A stretch of DNA of 48,684 nucleotides from Pseudomonadota bacterium (GCA_029780695.1 JAKOYD010000137.1:1-48684); one strand, 5' to 3'. Counted from the stretch's first letter, positions 35,032 through 44,515 are shown. Translations and numbers: made by a program. The notes: generated from the sequence alone by a model not told the origin.

Positions 35032-35907
35032 ATGCAGTTTCTGCAGTTGGTGATCAGCGGCATTGCGCAGGGCTGCATTTACGGCCTGATCGCGCTGGGC
35101 TTCGTGCTGATCTACAAGGCCACCGAAACCGTCAGCTTCGCCCAGGGCGAGCTGATGATGCTGGGCGCGTTCTGCGGTCTGGCGGGGCTGACGATGCTGG
35201 GGTTCCCGTTCTGGCTGACGGTGATCGCCAGTATTGCCGCCATGGCGCTGATGGGCGTGGTGACCGAGCGCGTGGTGATCCGCCCCATCCTCGGCCAGCC
35301 GGCGTTTTCCATCGTGATGCTGACCATTGGCCTGGGCTATGTGGGGCGCGGGCTGATCACCATGATTCCCGGCATCGGTACCGAGACGCACACCCTGCCC
35401 GTGCCCTACAAGGACGTGGCGTGGAACGTGGGCGGGCTGGTGCTGAGCGCCGAGCAGGTGGTGATCATCGCCGTCACTGCGCTGCTGTGCCTGGGCCTGT
35501 ACGCCATGTTCAAGTACAGCAAGCTGGGCATCGCCATGCAGGCGTCGTCGCAGAACCAACTGGCGGCGTACTACATGGGCATCCCGGTCAAGCGGCTGAA
35601 CGGCCTGGTGTGGGGACTGGCGGCGGCGGTGGCGGCGATTGCCGGGCTGTTGCTGGCGCCCATTACCTTCGTGCACGCCAACATGGGCTTCATCGGGTTG
35701 AAGGCCTTTCCCGCCGCGGTGGTGGGCGGCTTTGGCAGCTTGCCGGGCGCCATCGTGGGCGGGCTGATCATCGGCATTGTCGAATCGCTGTCGGGCTTTT
35801 ACCTGCCTGAAGGTTTCAAGGACATTGCCGCTTACGTGGTGGTGCTGATCATGCTGATGGTCAAGCCGAACGGCCTGTTTGGCGAGAAATTGCGCAAGAA
35901 GGTCTGA
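35032..35907 (+). CDS. livH: branched-chain-type ABC transporter permease LivH
   Basis: A 291-residue inner-membrane permease with about eight helices. QFLQLVISGIAQGCIYGLIALGFVLIYKATETVSFAQGELMMLGAF is the LivH start. GAIVGGLIIGIVESLSGFYLP and VVVLIMLMVKPNGLFGEK are the family C-terminus. AGGAG sits 5 bases before the ATG. The gene begins an operon livHMGF, acyl-CoA ligase, livK, livK. The accessory ligase suggests that the cargo is a carboxylic acid rather than an amino acid. Confidence 0.96.
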   Translation: MQFLQLVISGIAQGCIYGLIALGFVLIYKATETVSFAQGELMMLGAFCGLAGLTMLGFPFWLTVIASIAAMALMGVVTERVVIRPILGQPAFSIVMLTIGLGYVGRGLITMIPGIGTETHTLPVPYKDVAWNVGGLVLSAEQVVIIAVTALLCLGLYAMFKYSKLGIAMQASSQNQLAAYYMGIPVKRLNGLVWGLAAAVAAIAGLLLAPITFVHANMGFIGLKAFPAAVVGGFGSLPGAIVGGLIIGIVESLSGFYLPEGFKDIAAYVVVLIMLMVKPNGLFGEKLRKKV

Positions 35908-35910
35908 ACG

Positions 35911-36987
35911 ATGCGATTCATCTTCAAGACCGATTACGACCAGGACATCCGCCTGGCCAAGCACGGCGGTCAGGTGTTCTGGTACACCGCGCTGCTGGCG
36001 CTGTTGCTGGCCGCGCCATGGATCGTTCCCGAGTATTGGCTGGCGCAACTGACCTTCGTGCTGATCTACGGCATCGTCGGTCTGGGGCTGATGCTGCTGG
36101 CGGGCTTTACCGGCCAGTTCTCGATGGGGCACGCGGCCTTTCTGGGCGTGGGTGCCTACACGCAGGGCGTATTGACCAACCTGGGCTTGCCGTTTCCCAT
36201 CGCCATGCTGTGCGCAGCCGGGCTGGCGGCGTCGGTCGGCATCGTGGTGGGGCTGCCGGCGCTGCGGCTGAAGGGCATCTACCTGGGCATCGCCACACTG
36301 GCTTTCGGCTTCATCGTCGAGGAAGTCTTCGCGCGATGGGAAAAGCTGACGGGCGGCAACGCGGGCATGCACGTCAAGGCGCCCGAAATTTTTGGCTGGA
36401 AGGTCGATTCCAGCGAAGGCTTCTATTTCGTCTGTCTGGTCACCGCGGTGCTGGTGACGCTGGGCGTGCTCAACCTGCTGCGCTCGTCCACCGGCCGCGC
36501 CTTCGTGGCGATCCGCGATTCCGAGATCTCCGCGCAAAGCATGGGCATTCACCTGGCGCGCTACAAGACGCTGTCGTTCGCGCTGTCGGCGGCACTGGCG
36601 GGGCTGGGGGGCGCGCTGTATGCGCACAAGCTGCAGTTCCTCTCGCCCGACCAGTTCAGCATCATCCAGTCGATCGACCTGCTGTTGCTGGTGGTCATCG
36701 GCGGCCTGGGGTCGGTGCACGGCGCCTTCCTGGGGGCGATCTTTCTCATCGCCATGCCGCAGATCATCGCCATCGTCAAGGACTACCTGCCCGCCGCCAT
36801 CGGCCAGGCGCCCGGCCTGCAGGCGGTGGTCTACGGCGCGGTGCTAATCCTGTTCGTGCTGTTCGAGCCGTTGGGCCTGTACGGCCGCTGGCTGAAGATT
36901 CGCACCTGGCTTCAGCTGTTCCCGTTCTACCGCAAGGGCATGTTCAAGCGGCAGAAGTCCTTCCAGAAATCGGACAGACTGAAATGA
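35911..36987 (+). CDS. livM: branched-chain-type ABC transporter permease LivM
   Basis: A 358-residue permease partner of LivH, starting 3 bases after its stop. GLGLMLLAGFTGQFSMGHAAFLGVGAYTQGVL is the conserved LivM helix segment. FGFIVEEVFARWEKLTGGNAGM and GRAFVAIRDSEISAQSMGIHLARYKTLSFALSAALAGLGGALYAHKLQFLSPDQF are the cytoplasmic-loop signature contacting the ATPase. The C-terminus ends in a basic tail (KRQKSFQKSDRLK). A repeat element begins at its stop and separates it from livG. Confidence 0.96.
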   Translation: MRFIFKTDYDQDIRLAKHGGQVFWYTALLALLLAAPWIVPEYWLAQLTFVLIYGIVGLGLMLLAGFTGQFSMGHAAFLGVGAYTQGVLTNLGLPFPIAMLCAAGLAASVGIVVGLPALRLKGIYLGIATLAFGFIVEEVFARWEKLTGGNAGMHVKAPEIFGWKVDSSEGFYFVCLVTAVLVTLGVLNLLRSSTGRAFVAIRDSEISAQSMGIHLARYKTLSFALSAALAGLGGALYAHKLQFLSPDQFSIIQSIDLLLLVVIGGLGSVHGAFLGAIFLIAMPQIIAIVKDYLPAAIGQAPGLQAVVYGAVLILFVLFEPLGLYGRWLKIRTWLQLFPFYRKGMFKRQKSFQKSDRLK

Positions 36988-37100
36988 CCCCCCTGAGTCG
37001 CTTCGCGCCCTCGCCCCAAAGGGGGACACCGCTGGTAGCGGGCACAGGTCCGGCCACGGCGGTCGCTGGCACAGCCTGCTCCGCGGCCTCTTCCCGCTAT
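36987..37100. repeat. intergenic repeat, copy 3 of 3
   Basis: Starts ACCCCCCTGAGTCGCTTCGC on the livM stop, with AGGTCCGGCCACGGCGGTCG later. It interrupts the otherwise tightly spaced liv operon by 136 bases. Confidence 0.75.
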
Positions 37101-37123
37101 GGGTTTTTTGGTGGAGTGGCGGC

Positions 37124-37939
37124 ATGACGGGCGATATTCTTCTCTCCGCCCGCAACCTCAGCGTGCGCTTTGGCGGCGTGCTGGCGGTCAACGACGTCAG
37201 CTTTGACGTGCGGCGCGGCGAGGTGTTCACGCTGATCGGCCCCAACGGCGCCGGCAAGACGACGGTGTTCAACCTGATCAGCCGCATCTACACGCCCACC
37301 AGCGGCGAGATTGACTACGCCGGTCCCCATGGCACCGTCAAGCTCACCGACCAGCCGCCGCACCGCGTCGCGGGCCTGGGGATTGCGCGCACCTTTCAGA
37401 ACATCGAACTGTTCGAGCACGCCACCGTGCTGCACAACCTGCTGATCGGTCGCCACACGCACCGCCAGACCGGGTTCTGGAGCGAGCTGTTCTTCACCCC
37501 CGCCACGCGCGAGGCCGAGTTGCAGGCGCGCGAGCGGGTCGAGCGCGTGATCGACCTGCTCGATTTGCAGCACTACCGCGACTCGATGGTGGCCGGCTTG
37601 CCCTATGGCGTGCGCAAGGTGGTGGAGCTGGCGCGCGCCCTGTGCGCCGAGCCGCAGTTGCTGCTGCTGGATGAGCCCTCGTCGGGCCTCAACGTGGAAG
37701 AAACGGGCGACATGGCGTTCTGGATCCAGGACATCGTGCACGAGCTGGGCGTGACGGTGCTGATGGTGGAGCACGACATGACGCTGGTCTCGCGCGTGTC
37801 CGACCGCGTGGTGGCCATGAACCAGGGCCAGGTGCTGGCCACCGGCACGCCGCGCGAGGTGCAGAGCGATGCGGCGGTGATCGAGGCCTACCTCGGCTCC
37901 ATCGACGACGTCGCCTCGCTGCGGAGGACGGCAGCATGA
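37124..37939 (+). CDS. livG: ABC transporter ATP-binding protein LivG
   Basis: A 271-residue ATPase. Walker A is LIGPNGAGKTTVFNL. The signature is YGVRKVVELARALCAEP in place of LSGGQ, as in LivG proteins. Walker B is LLLLDEPSSGLN, and MVEHDMTLV contains the switch His. GGAG lies before the ATG at 37124. It forms the ATPase dimer with LivF, and its stop overlaps the livF start by ATGA. Confidence 0.96.
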   Translation: MTGDILLSARNLSVRFGGVLAVNDVSFDVRRGEVFTLIGPNGAGKTTVFNLISRIYTPTSGEIDYAGPHGTVKLTDQPPHRVAGLGIARTFQNIELFEHATVLHNLLIGRHTHRQTGFWSELFFTPATREAELQARERVERVIDLLDLQHYRDSMVAGLPYGVRKVVELARALCAEPQLLLLDEPSSGLNVEETGDMAFWIQDIVHELGVTVLMVEHDMTLVSRVSDRVVAMNQGQVLATGTPREVQSDAAVIEAYLGSIDDVASLRRTAA

Positions 37940-38754
37940 CGGAAGCTATGATTTCTGCAGCTGTCGGCGCCGATACAGCAACGGAACAACCCATGTTGAA
38001 GCTGCTCAACGTGGAAAGCGCCTACGGCCCCATCAAGGCGATCCGCGGCGTCAGCCTGCAGGTGGAGCGCGGGCAGATCGCCACCGTTCTGGGCAGCAAC
38101 GGCGCGGGCAAGAGCACCATCCTCAAGACCATCTCCGGCATCATCGATCCGCGCAAGGGCTCGGTCGAGTTCAAGGGCGCCGACATCACGGCGCGCGACC
38201 CGGCCTTCATCGTGCAGCAGGGATTGAGCCACGTACCCGAGGGACGCGAGGTGTTTCCGCTGCTGTCGGTGCGCGACAACCTGGTGATGGGCGCCTATAC
38301 CCGCCAGGACCGCGACGGCGTGGCGCGCGACATGGAGCAGGTGTTCGGCTACTTCCCCATCCTGAAAGAACGTGCGGCGCAGGACGCCGGCCTGCTCTCC
38401 GGCGGCCAGCAGCAGATGCTGGCCATCAGCCGGGCGCTGATGGCCAACCCGGACCTGATCCTGCTGGACGAGCCCAGCCTGGGGCTGTCGCCGAAGTTGA
38501 CGAAGGAAATCTTCGAAATCGTGGTGCGCATCAACCGCGAGCGCGGCACCACGATTTTGCTGGTGGAGCAGAACGCCAACATGGCGCTCAACGCCGCCGA
38601 CTACGGCTACGTGCTGGAAAACGGCCGCATCGTGATGGAAGACACCTGCGAGCGGCTGCGCGAAAAGGAAGACATCAAGGAGTTCTACCTGGGCATGGCC
38701 GAAACTGGGGTGCGCGGCGAGCGCCGCTGGAAGAAGAAGAAAACCTGGAGATAA
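37936..38754 (+). CDS. livF: ABC transporter ATP-binding protein LivF
   Basis: A 272-residue ATPase. Walker A is VLGSNGAGKSTILKT, the signature LLSGGQQQMLAIS, Walker B LILLDEPSLGLSP, and the switch His position is LLVEQNANM (Gln-Asn in place of His). The first 19 codons (MTEAMISAAVGADTATEQP) precede the usual LivF start MLKLLNVES (37993). They may come from a mini-repeat inserted at the livG/livF overlap, so the true start may be either. The acyl-CoA ligase gene follows 3 bases later. Confidence 0.95.
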   Translation: MTEAMISAAVGADTATEQPMLKLLNVESAYGPIKAIRGVSLQVERGQIATVLGSNGAGKSTILKTISGIIDPRKGSVEFKGADITARDPAFIVQQGLSHVPEGREVFPLLSVRDNLVMGAYTRQDRDGVARDMEQVFGYFPILKERAAQDAGLLSGGQQQMLAISRALMANPDLILLDEPSLGLSPKLTKEIFEIVVRINRERGTTILLVEQNANMALNAADYGYVLENGRIVMEDTCERLREKEDIKEFYLGMAETGVRGERRWKKKKTWR

Positions 38755-38757
38755 GGC

Positions 38758-40617
38758 ATGAGCAATCTTTGGGATCTTTCACACATCCAGCCGCAGCCGG
38801 CCAGCGTGCTCGACGGCGACACCGTTCCAGCCATGTTCTGGAACGCGGTGGCGCAGCGCGGCCCCAACGTGTGGCTGCGCGAGAAGCACTTCGGCATCTG
38901 GCGCAGCTGGACGTGGAATCAGGTGGCCGACGCGGTGCGCGAAATCGCCGGCGGCCTGATGAGCCTGGGCTTTGCGCCGGGCGACACGTCGTCCATCCTG
39001 TCCAACACTGTCCTGGAATGGGTGCTGGCCGACCTGGCGGTGCTGGCGTGCGGCGGTGTCTCGAACGGCATCTACCCCACCGACGCACCGGCGCAGGTGC
39101 AGTACCTGTGCGAGGACTCGCGCACCAGCGTGCTGTTCGTCGAGGACGACGAGCAACTCGATAAAGCGCTTGAAGTGCGCGATCAGTTGCCGCTGCTGCG
39201 CAAGATCGTCGTCTTCGACATGGAGGGCCTGCGCGACCTGAAAGAGGCCGACGTCATCAGCCTGGATGCGCTGCGCGAGCTGGGGCGCCAGTACAACGCA
39301 GCGCATCCGGATGAGCTGCAGCGCCGCTCGGCAGCCGTGAAGCCCGAAGACCTGGCGATCCTCGTTTACACCTCCGGCACCACGGGCAAGCCCAAGGGCG
39401 CCATGCACACGCACGCGGGGCTGACCTACACCGTGCGTGGCTACAACACGTTGATTTCGCGCACCGAAGCCGACGAGTGCATGTGCTTTCTGCCGCTGTG
39501 CCACATTGCCGAGCGCATGGGGGGCGAGTATTTTTCGCTCTACACCGGCGCCAAGCTCAACTTCGTCGAGAACCCCGATACGGTGCCCGAGAACGTGCGC
39601 GAGATCGCGCCCACCGTGTTCACGGCCGTGCCACGTGTGTGGGAAAAGTTCTATTCCGGCGTCGCCATTGCGCTGAAGGAAGGCACGCGCCTGCAGCAGG
39701 CGGTGTACGCCTGGGGCATTGGCGTGGGCCAGCAGATTGCCGAGCGCGTGCTGGCGGGGCAGCCGGTGCCGGCCAGTCTGAAGGCCAAGTTCACCGTGGC
39801 GCGCTGGCTGGCGCTGAACAACGTGCGCAAGATGATCGGCATTCACCGCGCACGCTTTCTGGTGACGGGCGCGGCGCCCATTTCGCCCGAGCTGGTCAAG
39901 TGGTACCTGGCACTGGGCCTGCCCATGCTTGAGGTGTGGGGCATGACGGAAACCTGCGGCGCCTCCACCGGCGTGCCGGCGGACCGCATCAAGCCCGGCA
40001 GCATTGGCCCGGCGGCCGATTTCAACCAGGTGCGGCTTGACCCCGAGACGGGCGAAATCCAGGTGAAGGGCCCGAACGTGTTCGCCGGCTACCTGAACCT
40101 GCCCGAAAAAACCGCCGAAACCTTCACCGCCGACGGTTGGCTGCGCACGGGCGACGTGGGCACGGTGGATGCGGACGGCTTCTACCGCATCACCGACCGG
40201 ATGAAGGACATCATCATCACGGCGGGCGGCAAGAACGTGACGCCGAGCGAGCTGGAAAACGAGCTCAAGTTCAGCCCCTACATCACCGATGCGGTGGTCA
40301 TCGGCGACAAGCTGCCCTACCTGACGGTCATCATCATGATCGACCAGGAAAACGTCGAAAAGTACGCGCAGGACCACGACGTGCCCTTCTCGAACTACGC
40401 CAGCCTGACGCGCGCGCCTGAGGTGCAGGCGCTGATCCAGGGCGTGATCGACGAGGTGAACAAGAAGTTCGCCCGCGTGGAACAGATCAAGAAGTTCTTC
40501 CTGCTCGACACGCAACTGACGGCGGAAGACGAAGAACTGACGCCGACGATGAAGCTCAAGCGCCAGCTGGTGCAGACCAAGTACGCGCGGCAGATCGAGG
40601 CGATGTACCGCAATTGA
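38758..40617 (+). CDS. AMP-dependent acyl-CoA ligase embedded in the liv operon
   Basis: A 619-residue long-chain-type acyl-CoA ligase. ILVYTSGTTGKPKGAMHTHAG is the AMP-binding motif. EVWGMTETCGASTGVP, RTGDVGTVDADGFYRITDRMKDIIITAGGKNVTPSELE and TPTMKLKRQLV (C-terminal Lys) complete the core. It lies between livF and the first binding protein gene with a 3-base gap, so it is made with the transporter. This gene order is common in Betaproteobacteria and suggests vectorial uptake-activation of an organic acid (aryl or fatty). The exact acid cannot be named. Confidence 0.95.
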   Translation: MSNLWDLSHIQPQPASVLDGDTVPAMFWNAVAQRGPNVWLREKHFGIWRSWTWNQVADAVREIAGGLMSLGFAPGDTSSILSNTVLEWVLADLAVLACGGVSNGIYPTDAPAQVQYLCEDSRTSVLFVEDDEQLDKALEVRDQLPLLRKIVVFDMEGLRDLKEADVISLDALRELGRQYNAAHPDELQRRSAAVKPEDLAILVYTSGTTGKPKGAMHTHAGLTYTVRGYNTLISRTEADECMCFLPLCHIAERMGGEYFSLYTGAKLNFVENPDTVPENVREIAPTVFTAVPRVWEKFYSGVAIALKEGTRLQQAVYAWGIGVGQQIAERVLAGQPVPASLKAKFTVARWLALNNVRKMIGIHRARFLVTGAAPISPELVKWYLALGLPMLEVWGMTETCGASTGVPADRIKPGSIGPAADFNQVRLDPETGEIQVKGPNVFAGYLNLPEKTAETFTADGWLRTGDVGTVDADGFYRITDRMKDIIITAGGKNVTPSELENELKFSPYITDAVVIGDKLPYLTVIIMIDQENVEKYAQDHDVPFSNYASLTRAPEVQALIQGVIDEVNKKFARVEQIKKFFLLDTQLTAEDEELTPTMKLKRQLVQTKYARQIEAMYRN

Positions 40618-40714
40618 TTTCCGGGGAGTTGTCAGGGTTATCACAGGGTTTCAAAGCCGAACCCGCCAACCACAATTTGCGTCCAACATCGACCAACCCA
40701 AGAAAAGGCAGGGC

Positions 40715-41884
40715 ATGTTCATGAAACTTCGTTTTTCTTTCGGCGTACTCGCCGGCCTGCTGCTGGCGTCGCTCCCCGCCTGGGCGAATCAGGGCGTGAG
40801 CAAGTCCGAGATCACCTTGGGCACCATCCAGGACTTGTCCGGCCCACTGGCCGGCTATGGCAAGGCCGCGCGCAACGGCATGCAACTGCGCATCGACGAG
40901 ATCAACGAGCAAGGCGGCGTGCACGGGCGCAAGCTGGTGCTGAAGGTCGAGGATTCGGGCTACGACCCCAAGCGCGCCGTGCTGGCGGCGCAGAAGCTGG
41001 TCAACCAGGACAAGATTTTCCTCATGGCCGGCCACATCGGCACCGCGGGCAACGTGGCGTCGTTTCCGGTGCAGTTCGACAAGAACGTCATCAACTTCAT
41101 GCCGCTGACCGCCGCGCGCGAGATGTACGAGCCCACGCACCGGCTCAAGTACGCCATGCTCAGCACCTATTACGACCAGATGCACACCGTGCTGCCGCGC
41201 ATGGTCAAGGAAAAGAACGCCAAGAAGGTGTGCGCCATCTACCAGGACGACGAGTTCGGCCTGGAGGTACTGCGCGGCGCCGAAGCCGCCATGAAGGACA
41301 TGGGCAGCGCGTTGGTCGAGAAAACCAGCTTCAAGCGTGGCGCCACCGACTTCTCGTCGCAGGTCGCGCGCATGAAGGCGGCCGGGTGCGACCTGGTGGT
41401 GCTGGGCACCGTCATCCGTGAAACCATCGGCACCATCGCCGAGGCGCGCAAGACCGGCTTCAATCCGGTGTTCTTCGGTTCCGTCGCCGCGTACACCGAC
41501 CTGATCCACAAGCTGGGCGGCAAGGCCATGGACGGGTTGTACGCCACCATGACGGCGCAAACGCCGTACCTGGACGATGCCACGCAGACGCTGCGTTTCT
41601 GGGCCACCAAGTACAAGACCAAGTTCAATGAAGACCCGGGCATCTTCGCGGCCTATGGCTACATGATCATGGACCTGTTCATCCAGGGCGCGCAGAAGAC
41701 CGGCCCCCACCTGACGACCGATTCCTTCATCAAGGCGATGGACGGCCTGAGCACCCAGCCCGACATGTTCGGTGGCCCGGCGCTGTCGTTCTCGGCCACC
41801 AAGCGGCTGGGCAACGCCACCTCGCGTCTGTCGCAGATCCAGGACGGCCGCTGGAAGCCGATTTCCGACTACATCAAGCCCTGA
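40715..41884 (+). CDS. periplasmic binding protein of the liv operon, first copy
   Basis: A 389-residue Peripla_BP_6 protein with signal peptide FSFGVLAGLLLASLPAWA. The mature protein reads GVSKSEITLGTIQDLSGPLAGYGKAARNGMQ and RKLVLKVEDSGYDPKRAVLAAQKL. It is closely similar along its whole length to the next gene, so the two are a tandem duplication. The start may be 40715 or 40721 (MFMK). Differences between the copies near the pocket (NFMPLTAAREMYEPTHRLK against SFFPVTAAREMYEPHHRLK) may give different ligands. Confidence 0.94.
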   Translation: MFMKLRFSFGVLAGLLLASLPAWANQGVSKSEITLGTIQDLSGPLAGYGKAARNGMQLRIDEINEQGGVHGRKLVLKVEDSGYDPKRAVLAAQKLVNQDKIFLMAGHIGTAGNVASFPVQFDKNVINFMPLTAAREMYEPTHRLKYAMLSTYYDQMHTVLPRMVKEKNAKKVCAIYQDDEFGLEVLRGAEAAMKDMGSALVEKTSFKRGATDFSSQVARMKAAGCDLVVLGTVIRETIGTIAEARKTGFNPVFFGSVAAYTDLIHKLGGKAMDGLYATMTAQTPYLDDATQTLRFWATKYKTKFNEDPGIFAAYGYMIMDLFIQGAQKTGPHLTTDSFIKAMDGLSTQPDMFGGPALSFSATKRLGNATSRLSQIQDGRWKPISDYIKP

Positions 41885-41925
41885 ATCCCAATCCCCGTCC
41901 TGTTGGTTCCAAGGAGAACGTTTTC

Positions 41926-43089
41926 ATGAAGTTGCATTCGATCGCCAAGTTCGCCGCTGCCGCGCTGCTGTTGCCTGGCCTGGCCTGGGCGCAATCCCAG
42001 GGCATCAGTAAGGACCAGATCACGCTCGGCTCGATCCAGGACTTGTCCGGCCCGCTGGCCGGCTTCGGCAAACAGTTGCGCATGGGCATGCAACTGCGCG
42101 TGGACGAGATCAACGAGCAGGGCGGCGTGAACGGCCGCAAGATCAACCTGAAGTTCGAGGATTCGGGCTACGACCCCAAACGCGCCGTGCTGGCCGCACA
42201 AAAGCTGGTCAACCAGGACAAGATTTTCGCCATGGTCGGCCACATCGGCACGGCGCAGAACGTGGCGACGTTCCCGGTGCTGTTCGACAAGAACGTGATC
42301 AGCTTCTTCCCGGTGACGGCCGCGCGCGAGATGTACGAGCCGCACCACCGCCTCAAGTATTCGTTTGCCGCCACCTACTACGACCAGTTGCGCCTGGGCG
42401 CGCCCAAGCTCTACAAGGAGAAGGGTGCCAAGAAGGCCTGCGCCATTTACCAGGACGACGAATTCGGCCTGGAAGTGCTGCGCGGCGCCGAAGCCGGCCT
42501 GAAGGCCGCCGGTATCGAAATGGCCGAGAAGACCAGCTTCAAGCGCGGCGCCACCGACTTCTCGTCGCAGGTAGCCCGCATGAAGTCCGCTGGCTGCGAC
42601 TTCGTGGTGCTGGGCACCATCATCCGCGAAACCATTGGCACCATCGGCGAATCACGCAAGACCGGTTTTGCGCCCACCTTCGTGGGATCGAGCGCGGCCT
42701 ACACCGACCTCATCCACAAGCTGGGCGGCAAACCCATGGACGGCCTGTACGCCATGATGACGGTGCAAAACCCGTACCTCGACGAAGCCTCGCAGCCGAT
42801 CCGCTTCTGGGCCAACAAGTACAAGACCAAGTTCAACGACGACCCGACGGTGTTCTCGGTCTATGGCTACGGCGTGATCGACGCGTTCATCAGGGCCGCC
42901 CAGAAAGCCGGCCCCAACCTGACGACCGACAGCTTCATCAAGTCCATGGACAGCATGACCATTCCATCCGACATCTTCGGAAGCGCCGAAATGACCTTCA
43001 GCCCGACCAAGCGGCTGGGCAATGATTCGTCGCGCATGTCGCAACTGCAAGACGGCAAGTGGAAGGTCGTGTCCGAGTACCTCAAGTAA
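41926..43089 (+). CDS. periplasmic binding protein of the liv operon, second copy
   Basis: A 387-residue paralogue of the preceding protein, with signal peptide IAKFAAAALLLPGLAWA. AAGGAG precedes the ATG at 41926, 41 bases after the first copy. Long runs of DNA are nearly identical between the copies, such as the segments coding DSGYDPKRAVLAAQKLVNQDK and EKTSFKRGATDFSSQVARMK. That suggests recent duplication or gene conversion. The operon seems to end here; no clear terminator follows. Confidence 0.94.
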   Translation: MKLHSIAKFAAAALLLPGLAWAQSQGISKDQITLGSIQDLSGPLAGFGKQLRMGMQLRVDEINEQGGVNGRKINLKFEDSGYDPKRAVLAAQKLVNQDKIFAMVGHIGTAQNVATFPVLFDKNVISFFPVTAAREMYEPHHRLKYSFAATYYDQLRLGAPKLYKEKGAKKACAIYQDDEFGLEVLRGAEAGLKAAGIEMAEKTSFKRGATDFSSQVARMKSAGCDFVVLGTIIRETIGTIGESRKTGFAPTFVGSSAAYTDLIHKLGGKPMDGLYAMMTVQNPYLDEASQPIRFWANKYKTKFNDDPTVFSVYGYGVIDAFIRAAQKAGPNLTTDSFIKSMDSMTIPSDIFGSAEMTFSPTKRLGNDSSRMSQLQDGKWKVVSEYLK

Positions 43090-43141
43090 CGCGCCCACCC
43101 AAGCCGCGCCGCTCTCGCCGCCTCATTGACTGGCTCAGACA

Positions 43142-43235
43142 GCTATTAACACGATAGCATGAAAATCAGGCAGCAAAGGCGGTCGCACGCGAAGGACGCA
43201 AAAGGTTCGAGAAGCACGTGAAAAGAAGAACCCAA
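43142..43235. repeat. CTATTAACACGATAGC copy 2 and degraded GGACGCA repeat
   Basis: CTATTAACACGATAGC (43142-43157) matches 13836-13851 exactly. After it, ACGCGAAGGACGCAAAAGGT with AAGAAGAACCC resembles one arm of the long repeat at 5251-5360. The region separates convergent livK and acyl-CoA dehydrogenase genes. Confidence 0.6.
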
Positions 43236-43282
43236 GAAATTGGGTCGTCGGCCAGGGCGCGGTGCACGCGCTTGGTCCTACA

Positions 43283-44515
43283 TTAAGAGCGTGAAGACCG
43301 CCCTCCGGCCGATGCGATGTGTGCGGTCGGAGCCGACCTGTCCAAGCGTGCTTGCGTTTCCGCTGCAACGCCCCACTGCCGCGCGGCCAGATCTTTCATG
43401 ATTTCCTCGGTGCCGCCGCCAATCGTCAACACCTTCACTTCGCGGTAGATGCGCTCGCACACCGTGCCGCGCATGTAGCCCATGCCGCCCAGAATCTGCA
43501 CGCCGGCGTCGGCACAGAACTGCATGGTTTGCGTGGCGTGGTTCTTCAGCACACACACCTCGCCCACCCAGTCGGCGCCGGTGTCGCCGGCATCGGCGCG
43601 CGCGGCGACCTGCTCCAGCCACGCTGCCGTCGAGCGGATGCGCTGCTGCATGTCGATGAGCTTGTGGCGCACCACCTGGTGGCCGACCAGCGGGCTGCCG
43701 AAAGTCTGGCGCTGCTGCGCCCAGGCCAGTGCCTCGTCGTAGCAGGCCATGGAAAAACCCAGCGCGGCCGCAGCGATGCCGAAGCGCTCGCCGTTGAAGT
43801 TGCCCATGATGGCCTTGAAGCCCGCGCCCTCTTCGCCCAGCAGATAGCGTGCCGGGACGCGCACGCCGTCAAAGCGCAGGTGCGCGGTGTCGGAACAATG
43901 CCAGCCCATCTTGTCGAGTCGGGTGCGGCTCAGGCCGTGGCTGTCGCCGGGCACCAGGAGGAGCGAAATTCCGCCCGCACCCTTCGATTCGCCGGTCCGC
44001 ACCGCCACCGTGATCCAGTCGGCGCGCATGCCCGAGGTGATGAAAATCTTCTCGCCATCGACCACATAGTCGTCGGCGTCGCGCCGTGCCGTGGTGCGCA
44101 GTGCGGCCACGTCCGACCCGCCGCCGGGCTCGGTGATGGCCAGCGCCGCGATGCGCTCACCGGCCAGCACGGGTGGAATCACTTCGCGCTTGACGGCCTC
44201 GCTGCCCAGCGCCAGCACCGGCGGCAGGCCGATGTTGTGCGACAGCAGGCTGGCCAGCACACCGCCGCTGGCGCCGTACCGGCACAGGTTGACCCACATC
44301 GGCAGCCGCAGCGCGTGCGGCGCGGGCGTGCCACCGTATTCGTCCGGGTAGCCCAGGCCCAGCAGACCCAGATCGGCCGCGCGGCGGTACAGCGCGCGCG
44401 GAAATTCGCCGGCCGCGTCCCACGCCGTGACGTGTGGCGCGATCTCGCTGCGGGCAAAGCGCTCCACCGTGGCAGACAGCGCATTGCGCGCTTCGCGCAA
44501 CTCGTCGGCGGTCAT
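43283..44515 (-). CDS. acyl-CoA dehydrogenase
   Basis: A 410-residue FAD flavoenzyme oxidising acyl-CoA to enoyl-CoA. Motifs: LGLLGLGYPDEYGG, ALAITEPGGGSDVAALRTTARRD (FAD/substrate loop), EKIFITSGMRADW, and GYMRGTVCERIYREVKVLTIGGGTEEIMKDLAARQW, with the Glu in the position of the catalytic base. The ATG overlaps the carboxylase stop as ATGA, so it is the last gene of the operon. The C-terminal 25 residues (APTAHIASAGGRSSRS) are variable. The substrate is unknown; the operon context suggests a branched or terpenoid acyl-CoA. Confidence 0.95.
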   Translation of the reverse strand: MTADELREARNALSATVERFARSEIAPHVTAWDAAGEFPRALYRRAADLGLLGLGYPDEYGGTPAPHALRLPMWVNLCRYGASGGVLASLLSHNIGLPPVLALGSEAVKREVIPPVLAGERIAALAITEPGGGSDVAALRTTARRDADDYVVDGEKIFITSGMRADWITVAVRTGESKGAGGISLLLVPGDSHGLSRTRLDKMGWHCSDTAHLRFDGVRVPARYLLGEEGAGFKAIMGNFNGERFGIAAAALGFSMACYDEALAWAQQRQTFGSPLVGHQVVRHKLIDMQQRIRSTAAWLEQVAARADAGDTGADWVGEVCVLKNHATQTMQFCADAGVQILGGMGYMRGTVCERIYREVKVLTIGGGTEEIMKDLAARQWGVAAETQARLDRSAPTAHIASAGGRSSRS

